Below, in pieces: positions 1-5,446 of a stretch of 5,498 bases of DNA (position 1 is its first letter; the number at the start of each line of letters is the position of its first letter). The position numbers were made by a program, and so were the translations under genes. This DNA comes from JANPEF01 sp031413115. GTDB lineage: Bacteria > Eisenbacteria > RBG-16-71-46 > DASYSL01. The notes beneath the pieces were generated by a model, which did no database searches, was not told the origin of the DNA, and saw only the letters and a program-made list of their open reading frames with translations. The stretch spans positions 1-5,498 of the forward strand of contig JANOEH010000237.1 of the NCBI GenBank assembly GCA_031413115.1, given 5' to 3'.

Positions 1-364
1 GAACGTGATCGAGCGCTCGGTCATCCTCGACGAGGAGGGCTCGATCGACGTGCAGGACCTGCCGGAGAAGATCCGCTTCGGGTCGACGCCGCGCGGCAGC
101 CTGATCATCGAGTCGCCGAACATGAGCCTCGAGGAGCTGGAGCGGGAGTACATCCTCAAGGTGCTCGAATACACGCAGTGGCAGAAGAAGCGGGCGTCCG
201 AGGTGCTGGGGATCAATGCCTCGACGCTGTACCGGAAGCTGCTCGCCTACGGCCTGGAGAAGCAGGGCGAACGCGGGCGCATCCTGCCCGGACCGGGCCA
301 CCCGGAGTTCGGCGACCCGTCGTGGGGCGGCGCCGACGAGAAGACCGGCACGGACGGCGAGTAG
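1..364 (+). CDS. pilR: PilR-type sigma-54-dependent response regulator, C-terminal part (5' truncated by window)
   Basis: Only the last 120 residues are visible. The reading frame is open from base 2 and no start lies in the window, so the GTG at 5 is an internal Val codon, not a start. The visible part begins with NVIERSVIL, the usual end of an NtrC-family AAA+ domain (its C-terminal helical subdomain). After a linker comes a Fis-type helix-turn-helix at about visible residues 42-84 (LEELEREYILKVLEYTQ, then KKRASEVLGINASTLYRKL), typical of activators of sigma-54 promoters. About 35 Gly/Pro/acidic residues follow the HTH, a longer tail than I expect for this family. The receiver domain and the AAA+ ATPase core would lie upstream. 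The assignment to PilR rather than another NtrC-like regulator rests on the pilin genes and two sigma-54-like promoters just downstream. It would bind enhancer sites in DNA and drive open-complex formation. A PilS kinase gene is expected upstream but is outside the window. Confidence 0.88.
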   Translation, partial: NVIERSVILDEEGSIDVQDLPEKIRFGSTPRGSLIIESPNMSLEELEREYILKVLEYTQWQKKRASEVLGINASTLYRKLLAYGLEKQGERGRILPGPGHPEFGDPSWGGADEKTGTDGE

Positions 365-438
365 CGCGCAGTCGCAGCGATGACGGCCGGGGAGCGGCGG
401 GACGCGGGACGTCCGGCCCACGGTCGAGGACACGATGC

Positions 439-466
439 GGGGAGCGCCCTCCGGGGGCCGCTCCCC
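439..466 (+). terminator. Hairpin after pilR, possible terminator
   Basis: GGGGAGCG (439-446) pairs perfectly with CGCTCCCC (459-466), and part of the GC-rich loop can pair further. It lies 75 bases after the pilR stop. No T-run follows (the next bases are GTCGTCGTTGGG), so if it stops transcription it is not a canonical intrinsic terminator. It could also just stabilise the pilR mRNA 3' end. Confidence 0.4.
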
Positions 467-483
467 GTCGTCGTTGGGGGGGC

Positions 484-588
484 ACGTTGCGCCGTGCACG
501 ATCGCGGCGCGGACGTTGCGCTGCGCAAGGGCTGGCCGGGCGAAGCGGGCAAATTACGTTCAGCGGCGCTGCGCGGAGCGCGGCGCAG
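484..588 (+). promoter_or_regulatory. GC-rich palindromic repeats upstream of pilA, candidate activator (enhancer) sites
   Basis: This lies within the 385-base gene-free stretch 365-749. The 9-mer GCGCTGCGC, itself an inverted repeat around a central T, occurs at 518-526 and again at 566-574, 48 bp apart. The first copy extends to a perfect 13-base palindrome, TTGCGCTGCGCAA (516-528). ACGTTGCGC is also directly repeated at 484-492 and 513-521, and CTGCGC (569-574) pairs with GCGCAG (583-588). The palindrome centres are at about -161 and -113 from the predicted pilA start of transcription, the range in which NtrC-family activators usually bind. Binding by PilR is inference. In GC-rich DNA such short motifs can arise by chance. 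Confidence 0.3.
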
Positions 589-656
589 GTTGAAACGGCA
601 GTCCTAACGCAAGGACAGCACAGGGCTTAGCCGTTCAATCCGTGGTTTCGCCGACG

Positions 657-672
657 TGGCACGGCGGTTGCA
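657..672 (+). promoter_or_regulatory. Sigma-54 (-24/-12) promoter of pilA
   Basis: TGGCACGGCGGTTGCA matches the sigma-54 consensus TGGCACG-N4-TTGC(A/T) at every defined position. GG is at 658-659 and GC at 670-671, with the obligatory spacing. Transcription would start near base 683 and leave a leader of about 67 bases before the pilin ATG at 750. A sigma-54 promoter for pilA directly after a PilR-type activator gene is the known arrangement in Pseudomonas, Geobacter and Myxococcus. Confidence 0.93.
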
Positions 673-732
673 CTTGCTGTGGGGCGTGGGCGCTGTACCA
701 GCACCGTGCGAGGGAAGGGCCTACACCACTCC

Positions 733-743
733 AAGGAGGAGGA
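733..743 (+). promoter_or_regulatory. Strong ribosome binding site of the first pilin
   Basis: AAGGAGGAGGA lies 6 bases before the ATG at 750 and closely matches the anti-Shine-Dalgarno sequence. It fixes the start at 750. The longer open frame from 642 would begin upstream of the sigma-54 promoter and add 36 residues that no type IVa pilin leader has. Confidence 0.85.
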
Positions 744-749
744 ACCGGA

Positions 750-1157
750 ATGCTGCGCAATCAGAAGGGCTTCACCCTGATCGAGCTCATGATCGTGGTC
801 GTGATCATCGGCATCCTGGCCGCCATCGCGATTCCGAACTTCGTTGCCATGCAGGATCGCGCGAAGGAAGGCTCGACCAAGGCCAACATGCACACCGTCC
901 AGCTCGGTGCGGAAGACGCCGCGGTCCGTGCGGACGGCGCGTATCCCGCCAGCAGCGTTGGTATCTCGACGCCGGCGAGCTTCGCCAATCCGTTCAACTC
1001 TGCGTCGACCTCGCTCGAGAACCGCGCGGTCTACACGCAGCCGGCGACGGCGACCTCGGGCATCACCTCGTACTGCGACTCGTCGCAGACCGAGTACAAC
1101 ATCAAGGGCCACGGCAAGTCGGCGGCCCTGACGCTGGTGCTGACCTCGGGCCAGTAG
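750..1157 (+). CDS. pilA: Type IVa prepilin, first copy (likely major pilin PilA)
   Basis: 135-residue prepilin. It has a 7-residue charged leader, MLRNQKG, then the class III signal FTLIELMIVVVIIGILAAIA. PilD would cut after Gly7 and methylate Phe1 of the 128-residue mature pilin, and the conserved Glu5 (FTLIE) is present. The hydrophobic stretch up to about residue 30 both spans the inner membrane before assembly and forms the fibre core. The globular part contains NMHTVQLGAED, a GAYP turn and an NPF motif (80-82), and ends in YNIKGHGKSAALTLVLTSGQ. Cys109 is the only cysteine, so the intramolecular disulfide loop of many pilins cannot form. The perfect sigma-54 promoter, very strong ribosome binding site and first position point to high expression, hence probably the main fibre subunit. 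The globular domain resembles GspG-like pseudopilins to some extent, but the pil context argues for a pilin. Confidence 0.93.
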   Translation: MLRNQKGFTLIELMIVVVIIGILAAIAIPNFVAMQDRAKEGSTKANMHTVQLGAEDAAVRADGAYPASSVGISTPASFANPFNSASTSLENRAVYTQPATATSGITSYCDSSQTEYNIKGHGKSAALTLVLTSGQ

Positions 1158-1169
1158 CCAGTCATACGT

Positions 1170-1204
1170 GGAAGGGGGGGGCGCCATCGCGGCGTCCCCC
1201 TTCC
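1170..1204 (+). terminator. Strong hairpin between the two pilin genes (attenuator or mRNA-stabilising element)
   Basis: GGAAGGGGG (1170-1178) pairs perfectly with CCCCCTTCC (1196-1204). Inside, after a two-G bulge, GCGCC (1181-1185) pairs with GGCGT (1191-1195) with one G-U pair, around the loop ATCGC. It starts 12 bases after the first pilin stop and ends 26 bases before the second pilin ATG. Downstream there is only TCTCT rather than a T-run. Partial termination or 3'-end protection of the first pilin message is therefore more likely than a full stop. No separate promoter is visible for the second pilin, which suggests that read-through supplies it. Confidence 0.6.
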
Positions 1205-1230
1205 GTCTCTCCGCCTGGGAGCGCGTCGTC

Positions 1231-1662
1231 ATGTCGAACCGCAGGGGCTTCACGCTCATCGAGCTCATGATCGTGGTCGTCATCATCGGGCTCCTGGCCT
1301 CGGTGGCGATTCCGAACTTCATCTCGATCGTGGGGCGCGCCAAGGAAGCGTCGGTCAAGACGAACATGCACGTGATGCAGATCGCCGCCGAGGACTTCGC
1401 GGCCGTCTCTGGTGGTCGGTATCCCGACGACGCCACCGACCTTTCCGATGCCGGTCAGTCGCTGGAGCAGCACGTTCCCTTCGCGAGCTTTCCCGACAAT
1501 CCGTTCACCGGAGTTCCCTCGGTCGTCCAGTTCGACGCCGACCCGACCGGTGGGAGCGCTGGCGAACTCTGCTTCAACCCGGCGACGCCCGACTCGTACC
1601 AGGTCAAGGGCAATGGCGCCGACGGCACGCAGCTGAACCAGACCCTGCGCACCGGGATGTAG
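1231..1662 (+). CDS. Type IVa prepilin, second copy
   Basis: 143-residue prepilin with a 6-residue leader, MSNRRG, then FTLIELMIVVVIIGLLASVA. Cleavage would follow Gly6, and Glu5 of the mature protein is present. The ATG at 1231 is chosen because GGGAG (1217-1221) precedes it by 9 bases and it gives a leader of normal length. The in-frame ATG at 1168 would add 21 residues and lies in the hairpin. It is homologous to the first pilin along its length: nearly the same N-terminal helix, then NMHVMQIAAED, a GGRYP turn, an NPF motif (90-92), and a C-terminus with YQVKGNGADG. The middle differs strongly and is longer. Cys114 is the only cysteine. The pair looks like a tandem duplication that diverged in the exposed part. 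It may be a minor or alternative subunit. Its weaker ribosome binding site and position after a hairpin suggest lower expression. Confidence 0.9.
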   Translation: MSNRRGFTLIELMIVVVIIGLLASVAIPNFISIVGRAKEASVKTNMHVMQIAAEDFAAVSGGRYPDDATDLSDAGQSLEQHVPFASFPDNPFTGVPSVVQFDADPTGGSAGELCFNPATPDSYQVKGNGADGTQLNQTLRTGM

Positions 1663-1687
1663 CGATCGCGGACTCGTGACCCATCGA

Positions 1688-1719
1688 ACGCCCCGGCCCG
1701 CCTTGGCAGGCCGGGGCGT
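1688..1719 (+). terminator. Terminator-like hairpin after the pilin genes
   Basis: ACGCCCCGGCC (1688-1698) pairs perfectly over 11 bp with GGCCGGGGCGT (1709-1719) around a 10-base loop. It begins 25 bases after the second pilin stop. The T-rich tail is weak (CTCTT at 1723-1727). Its place between the pilins and a new promoter fits the end of the pilin transcription unit. Confidence 0.65.
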
Positions 1720-1728
1720 CCGCTCTTG

Positions 1729-1744
1729 TGGCACGGGCCGTGCA
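1729..1744 (+). promoter_or_regulatory. Second sigma-54-like (-24/-12) promoter, for the transporter-pilD unit
   Basis: TGGCACGGGCCGTGCA has the full -24 box TGGCACG and the GC of the -12 box at the correct spacing (GG 1730-1731, GC 1742-1743). The single departure is G instead of T at the first base of TTGCA. Transcription would begin near 1755, leaving a leader of about 67 bases before the ATG at 1822, the same distance as at the first promoter. The sequence after the -12 box, ACTTGCT, is also nearly shared with the first promoter. The core is an inverted repeat, GCACGG-G-CCGTGC, so an operator is a possible alternative reading. Confidence 0.7.
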
Positions 1745-1821
1745 ACTTGCTCGTTCAGATACCCCTCCCGGAGCGATGGAACGCCCGGGTTCGTCCGCAC
1801 AACTGACGACAGGAACGAACG

Positions 1822-2892
1822 ATGGGAACGATCCTTCAACTCGTTTCAGCTTCCCGCCCGGCCCCGCTGGCCACGTCGGCACCGGCCCACCGGCCAGCTT
1901 CCGACCAGCCAGCCGTTCGCGTCGACGGCCTCGGCAAGGACTTCCGCCACCACTGGACCCGGCGGGTGAAGACCGCGGTCGAAGCGGTCTCTTTCGTCGT
2001 CCCCGAGGGCGGGACGTTTGGCCTCCTCGGTCCGAACGGCGCTGGCAAGACGACGACGCTCCGCATGCTGCTCGGCCTGCTCCCGGCGACCCGGGGCCAC
2101 GCCGAGCTCCTGGGGCAGCCTGCGGGCACGCCCGAGAGCCGCGTCGACGTCGGTTTCCTGCCCGAGAATCCCTACTTCTACGACCACCTGAGCGGCCTCG
2201 AGTTCCTCGAGTACTCGGGCGAGCTCGCCGGACTCGCTCGGGCGGCTGCGCGCGCGCAGGCACGCTCACTGATCGAGCGGGTCGGGCTGGGCCCGTCGGC
2301 GAACGTGCGGCTGCGCAAGTACTCGAAGGGGATGCTGCAGCGTGCGGGCCTGGCGCATGCGCTCATGGGGCGCCCGCGCCTCCTGTTCCTCGATGAGCCG
2401 ATGACCGGGCTGGATCCGATCGGTCGGCACGAGGTGTCGGAACTGATGCGCGAGCTGAAGGGGGACGGCGTCACCATCGTCTTCTCGAGCCACATCCTGC
2501 ACGACGTCGAGACGCTGTGCGACCGCGTCGCCATCCTGCGCGCCGGGCGCCTGCTCGCCGAGGGCACGATGGATGACCTGCTCGCCCGCGGAGAGGCCGG
2601 CGCCGAAGTCGTGGTCGCGCCTCGGGGTACGCTGGCGCTGCCCCCGGAGTTCGTCGGGGCTACGCTCGAGCACGCAGGCTCGCGCGTGCGCATCGCGCTC
2701 GCCGACGGCCGTCGCGCCCCGGCCATGGTCGCCTGGCTCGCGGCGCACGGGCACGAGGTGCAGGCCCTGGTGCCGCAGCGCCGCTCGCTCGAGGACCTGT
2801 TCATGGAAATGTTCCAGGGCGCGCACGACGTCGGAGGTGATCCCGAGCGCGACGAGTCAACGCCGCGAATCCAGAAGGAGGCTGGCCGATGA
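1822..2892 (+). CDS. ABC transporter ATP-binding protein of the type IV pilus locus (PilH-like of Myxococcus)
   Basis: 356-residue cytoplasmic ATPase of the NatA/CcmA type. Walker A is GPNGAGKT (70-77). The Q-loop position reads GFLPENP, with Glu115 where Gln is usual, as in other members of this subgroup. The signature is degenerate, YSKGMLQR (167-174). Walker B is LLFLDEP (187-193) with catalytic Glu192, the D-loop is GLDP (196-199) and the switch His is His224. Residues from about 260 to 330 form an extra C-terminal domain ending in SLEDLFMEMF, as in ATPases paired with ABC-2 permeases. The start at 1822 has AGGA 7 bases upstream and sits 79 bases after the -12 GC. It gives an unusual, low-complexity N-terminal extension of about 30 residues before the ABC fold. 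The stop overlaps the permease start (ATGA). It would power the adjacent permease. By position it resembles M. xanthus PilH, which should not be confused with the CheY-like PilH of Pseudomonas. The substrate is unknown. Confidence 0.9.
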   Translation: MGTILQLVSASRPAPLATSAPAHRPASDQPAVRVDGLGKDFRHHWTRRVKTAVEAVSFVVPEGGTFGLLGPNGAGKTTTLRMLLGLLPATRGHAELLGQPAGTPESRVDVGFLPENPYFYDHLSGLEFLEYSGELAGLARAAARAQARSLIERVGLGPSANVRLRKYSKGMLQRAGLAHALMGRPRLLFLDEPMTGLDPIGRHEVSELMRELKGDGVTIVFSSHILHDVETLCDRVAILRAGRLLAEGTMDDLLARGEAGAEVVVAPRGTLALPPEFVGATLEHAGSRVRIALADGRRAPAMVAWLAAHGHEVQALVPQRRSLEDLFMEMFQGAHDVGGDPERDESTPRIQKEAGR

Positions 2893-3656
2893 ACGCCATC
2901 CTTGCCGTCGCCCGCGGCACCTATCGCGAGGCGGTTCGCGACCGGGTCCTGTTCCTCGTCGTCATCTTCGGTGGCGCCGTGCTCGTCCTGTCGCGTGTCA
3001 TCTCCCCGATCGCTCTCGGTGAGGGACCGCGCATCACGGTCGACCTCGGGCTCTCGGCCCTGGGGTTGATCGGGATCGCGATCGTCGTCCTGATCGGTAC
3101 GCAATTGGTCCACAAGGAGATCGAGCGGCGCACCATCCACGTCGTCCTGTCCCGCCCGATCGGCCGCGGGCAGTATCTCGTCGGCAAGTGGGCGGGGCTC
3201 GCCGCCACGATGGCGACCGCTGTCGCGGCGATGACCGTGATTCTCATGGCGGTGGGCGTCTCGGTCCGCGGGCCGGCGATCGTCGGGCCGCTCGTGCAGG
3301 CGGGATTCATGATCGCCTGCGCCAACGTCGTGCTGGCCGCCCTCGCGGTCCTCTTCTCGTCGCTGTCGACGCCGGTGCTGTCGGTGCTCTACACGCTCGG
3401 ACTCTACGCGACCGGCTTCTGGACGAACGACCTGAGGAGCTTCGCCACGCAGATGCCCGGCTTCGCCGGCGAGGCGCTGCGCGTCGCCTCGTATGTCGTT
3501 CCCAATCTCGAGCTCTTCAACCTGCGTTCCCAGGTCGCGCACGGCGAGGGCACCACGCTCCTGCATCTCGCGCTGGCCGTCGGCTACACGGCGACCTACA
3601 CCGCGGCAGCCCTGTCGCTCGCGGTCGTCGCCTTCGAACGCCGGGAGCTCAAGTGA
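2889..3656 (+). CDS. ABC-2-type transporter permease (PilI-like by position)
   Basis: 255-residue inner-membrane protein with about six predicted membrane segments, at roughly residues 20-38, 53-73, 102-124, 132-157, 161-177 and 226-249. The short N-terminal amphipathic start (MNAILAVARGTYREAVRDR) and the cytoplasmic stretch EIERRTIHVVLSRPIGRGQY (77-96) between the second and third segments are typical of NosY/ABC-2 permeases; the latter probably contacts the ATPase. The start overlaps the ATPase stop by ATGA and is preceded by AAGGAGG (2875-2881) 7 bases away, so translation is probably coupled to give matched amounts. Two copies with two ATPases would form the transporter. In M. xanthus, an ABC transporter at this place in the pil cluster is needed for pilus assembly or pilin export. 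Carrying that role over to this protein is inference from gene order. Confidence 0.88.
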   Translation: MNAILAVARGTYREAVRDRVLFLVVIFGGAVLVLSRVISPIALGEGPRITVDLGLSALGLIGIAIVVLIGTQLVHKEIERRTIHVVLSRPIGRGQYLVGKWAGLAATMATAVAAMTVILMAVGVSVRGPAIVGPLVQAGFMIACANVVLAALAVLFSSLSTPVLSVLYTLGLYATGFWTNDLRSFATQMPGFAGEALRVASYVVPNLELFNLRSQVAHGEGTTLLHLALAVGYTATYTAAALSLAVVAFERRELK

Positions 3657-4534
3657 GCGCCGGGTCCGCAGCAGGCCGTCCGGCCGATCGCCGCGCGCGG
3701 CGCAACATCCTCCTCGCCGGCGGTGTGTTCGTCCTCGCGGCGGTCGCCTCCTTCGTGCAGCTGCGCGTGGCCCAGGAACGCCTGCCACAGCCCGAACCGC
3801 TGGGCGAGCTCGCCTACTACCCGTCGGGGACGTGGCTGCAGCAGGCTTCCTTCGGTGAGGCGATCGCATGGGCCGACCTCATGTGGCTGCGCGGCGTCCA
3901 GTACTACGGCCACCGGCGCCAAGTCGACAACGTATTCACCCACATGGCGCACGTCTTCGACATCATCACGTCGCTTGACCCGGGATTTCGCAGCGCCTAC
4001 GTGTTCGGCGGGACGTCCCTGTGCCAGGAGGGCAAGCAATTCGACGCAGGGGTGCGCCTGCTCGAGAAGGGGATGAATGCGAACCCGCATGAGTGGATCT
4101 ATCCGTTTCAGCTCGGCTTCGTGCACTACGTGGGCAAGAAGAACCTGACCCGAGCGACGTTCGACTTCGCGCAGGCCGCGCGCCAGCCCGGAGCTCCCGA
4201 CTATTGCGAACGCTTCGCCGCGTGGTCGGGCCAGCGGGCCGGATTTGATGCGGTCGCCTTCGAGCTGTGGCGCCACGTCGCCGAGTCGACCGACAACGCC
4301 GTGATGCGCGACAAGGCGATCGAGTACCTGCGGCGCCTGGTCAAGGGCACGCCGCAGCAGAACAACCTCGAGGTGTGGGCGAAGGAACTCCCGCCGCTCG
4401 TCGGCAGCATTCCCGGCGCCATGCCGCCAGAGGCTGCGCCGGGCTCCGGATCCGCTCCCGACGACACGGTCCCGGAGCCGACGCGCGACGGGCAGAAGGT
4501 CTCGTCGCGCCCGGGCGCGCGGGGCGTCTCGTGA
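3653..4534 (+). CDS. Membrane-anchored TPR-like helical-repeat protein of unknown function, between the transporter and pilD
   Basis: 293 residues from the GTG at 3653. This start is chosen because it overlaps the permease stop (GTGA) and has GGGAG 5 bases upstream. An Arg-rich N-terminus (DRRARR, 12-17) precedes one hydrophobic segment at about 19-36, so the rest probably lies outside the cytoplasm (positive-inside rule). Residues from about 65 to 250 are helical and rich in aromatic residues, with WADLMWLRGVQYYGHRR, then SLDPGF, LLEKGMNANPHEWIYPF and ATFDFAQAARQPGAP. The spacing of the DP/NP turns and paired helices resembles degenerate TPR repeats. The tail (252-293) is rich in Pro, Gly and Ser and probably disordered. 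I do not recognise a named family. Its place in the operon suggests a partner of the ABC transporter or a pilus assembly scaffold, perhaps the counterpart of M. xanthus PilG, although PilG precedes the ATPase there. No enzymatic motif is visible. Confidence 0.8.
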   Translation: MSAGSAAGRPADRRARRNILLAGGVFVLAAVASFVQLRVAQERLPQPEPLGELAYYPSGTWLQQASFGEAIAWADLMWLRGVQYYGHRRQVDNVFTHMAHVFDIITSLDPGFRSAYVFGGTSLCQEGKQFDAGVRLLEKGMNANPHEWIYPFQLGFVHYVGKKNLTRATFDFAQAARQPGAPDYCERFAAWSGQRAGFDAVAFELWRHVAESTDNAVMRDKAIEYLRRLVKGTPQQNNLEVWAKELPPLVGSIPGAMPPEAAPGSGSAPDDTVPEPTRDGQKVSSRPGARGVS

Positions 4535-5361
4535 GCGCCGGCTTCTGGAACTGGTCGCCGTGGGGCCTGGCCGTGGCCGGCGCGACGTTCACGCCGCTGG
4601 CGTACCTGACGCTGTTCGCGCTCGGGCTGTGCTTCGGCTCGTTCCTCAACGTGGTGATTCACCGGCTCCCGCTCGGGCAGTCGATCGTCGCACCGCCCTC
4701 GGCCTGCCCGGCGTGCGGGCATCGCATTCGCCCGTTCGACAACGTGCCGGTGATCTCCTGGCTCGCGCTGGGCGGGCGCTGTCGGGATTGCCGGACGGCG
4801 ATCCCGTGGCGCTATCCCGCGGTCGAGCTGGCTGCCGGCCTCCTCGTCGTCGCGCTGGCCAATGAGCTGGGACCGCGCGCCGCGCTGGCCCCGGCACTCG
4901 TGTTCGCGCTGGCGCTGCTCGCCGTCGCGTTCATCGACTGGGACCATCGCATCATTCCCGACGAGATCTCGCTCGGCGGCACGCTCGTGGGCCTCGTCGC
5001 CCGCGGCTTCACCTGGCCCGGCGTGGCCGAGGGGCTGGTCGGCGCACTCGCCGGTGGCGGCGCGTTGTGGCTCGTCGCCTGGGCGTATCGCCGGGCGACC
5101 GGCGTCGACGGCCTGGGCGGCGGCGACGTCAAGCTGGCGCTCATGATCGGGGCGTTCCTCGGCTGGCCCGGGGTGTTCCTCACCATCTTCGCGGCGGCGG
5201 CCGCCGGGACGCTGGTCGGCGCCGTGATCGTCGCGGTGCGCCGCGGCGACGGTCGGACCGCATTGCCGTTCGGCACGTTCCTCGCGCCGGCGGCGGTGCT
5301 CACCGGGGTGCTGGGACCGGCGGTCTGGCGCTGGTACGGGGGTCTCTTCCTCCTGCCGTGA
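4531..5361 (+). CDS. pilD: Prepilin peptidase / N-methyltransferase PilD
   Basis: 276-residue inner-membrane aspartic protease (family A24). It cleaves type IV prepilins after the leader Gly and methylates the new N-terminal Phe, so the two pilins upstream are its natural substrates. It has GSFLNVVIHRLP (36-47), then a zinc-binding tetracysteine CPAC (59-62) and CRDC (84-87), the mark of the methyltransferase-containing domain. The catalytic Asp residues are Asp136 in FIDWDHRIIPD and Asp199 in GLGGGDVK. About seven or eight hydrophobic segments span the protein. The length fits the family, though slightly short. The GTG at 4531 overlaps the preceding stop (GTGA). No strong ribosome binding site is seen (only GGGG at 4521-4524), so translation is probably coupled. 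A GTG at 4573 is a possible shorter start. The gene ends the operon. Other prepilin-like substrates (minor pilins, pseudopilins) may exist elsewhere. Confidence 0.96.
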   Translation: MSAGFWNWSPWGLAVAGATFTPLAYLTLFALGLCFGSFLNVVIHRLPLGQSIVAPPSACPACGHRIRPFDNVPVISWLALGGRCRDCRTAIPWRYPAVELAAGLLVVALANELGPRAALAPALVFALALLAVAFIDWDHRIIPDEISLGGTLVGLVARGFTWPGVAEGLVGALAGGGALWLVAWAYRRATGVDGLGGGDVKLALMIGAFLGWPGVFLTIFAAAAAGTLVGAVIVAVRRGDGRTALPFGTFLAPAAVLTGVLGPAVWRWYGGLFLLP

Positions 5362-5407
5362 CGTTGTTGCAACGCATTGGTTGTGCCCGCAAGATTGTGT
5401 GTAGATC

Positions 5408-5446
5408 GGGGCGGCCCCTTCCTGGGGCCGTCCTGCTTCGTTTTTT
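5408..5446 (+). terminator. Rho-independent terminator after pilD
   Basis: CGGCCCC (5412-5418) pairs perfectly with GGGGCCG (5424-5430) around the loop TTCCT. The stem can extend outward to 5408/5434 with two G-U pairs. TGCTTCG and then six Ts (5441-5446) follow. It lies about 47 bases after the pilD stop and fits the end of the transporter-pilD unit. Confidence 0.78.

Noticed and set aside
380..607. Small 75-codon open frame in the pilR-pilA gap
   Set aside because: It has Arg/Ala/Gly-rich random-like composition and no ribosome binding site, and overlaps the hairpin and candidate regulatory repeats.
642..749. 36-codon upstream extension of the first pilin
   Set aside because: It starts before the sigma-54 promoter and would give an abnormal leader. 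The strong ribosome binding site fixes the start at 750.
1747..1751. TTGCT as the -12 box of the second promoter
   Set aside because: It would make the spacing from TGGCAC about 7 bases too long for sigma-54. GTGCA at 1740-1744 has the right spacing.
2178..3869. 563-codon open frame on the minus strand
   Set aside because: It lies opposite the ATPase and permease genes, is very rich in Arg, Asp and Gly with no domain, and is the expected product of reading GC-rich coding DNA backwards.
5362..5374. Inverted repeat CGTTG-TTG-CAACG directly after pilD
   Set aside because: It is a short weak stem without a T-run. The GC-rich hairpin at 5408-5446 is a far better terminator, and no other role can be supported.
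5381..5406. Possible sigma-70 promoter (TTGTGC ... GTAGAT)
   Set aside because: The spacing is only 14 bases and the -10 is poor. It also lies before the terminator rather than before a gene.
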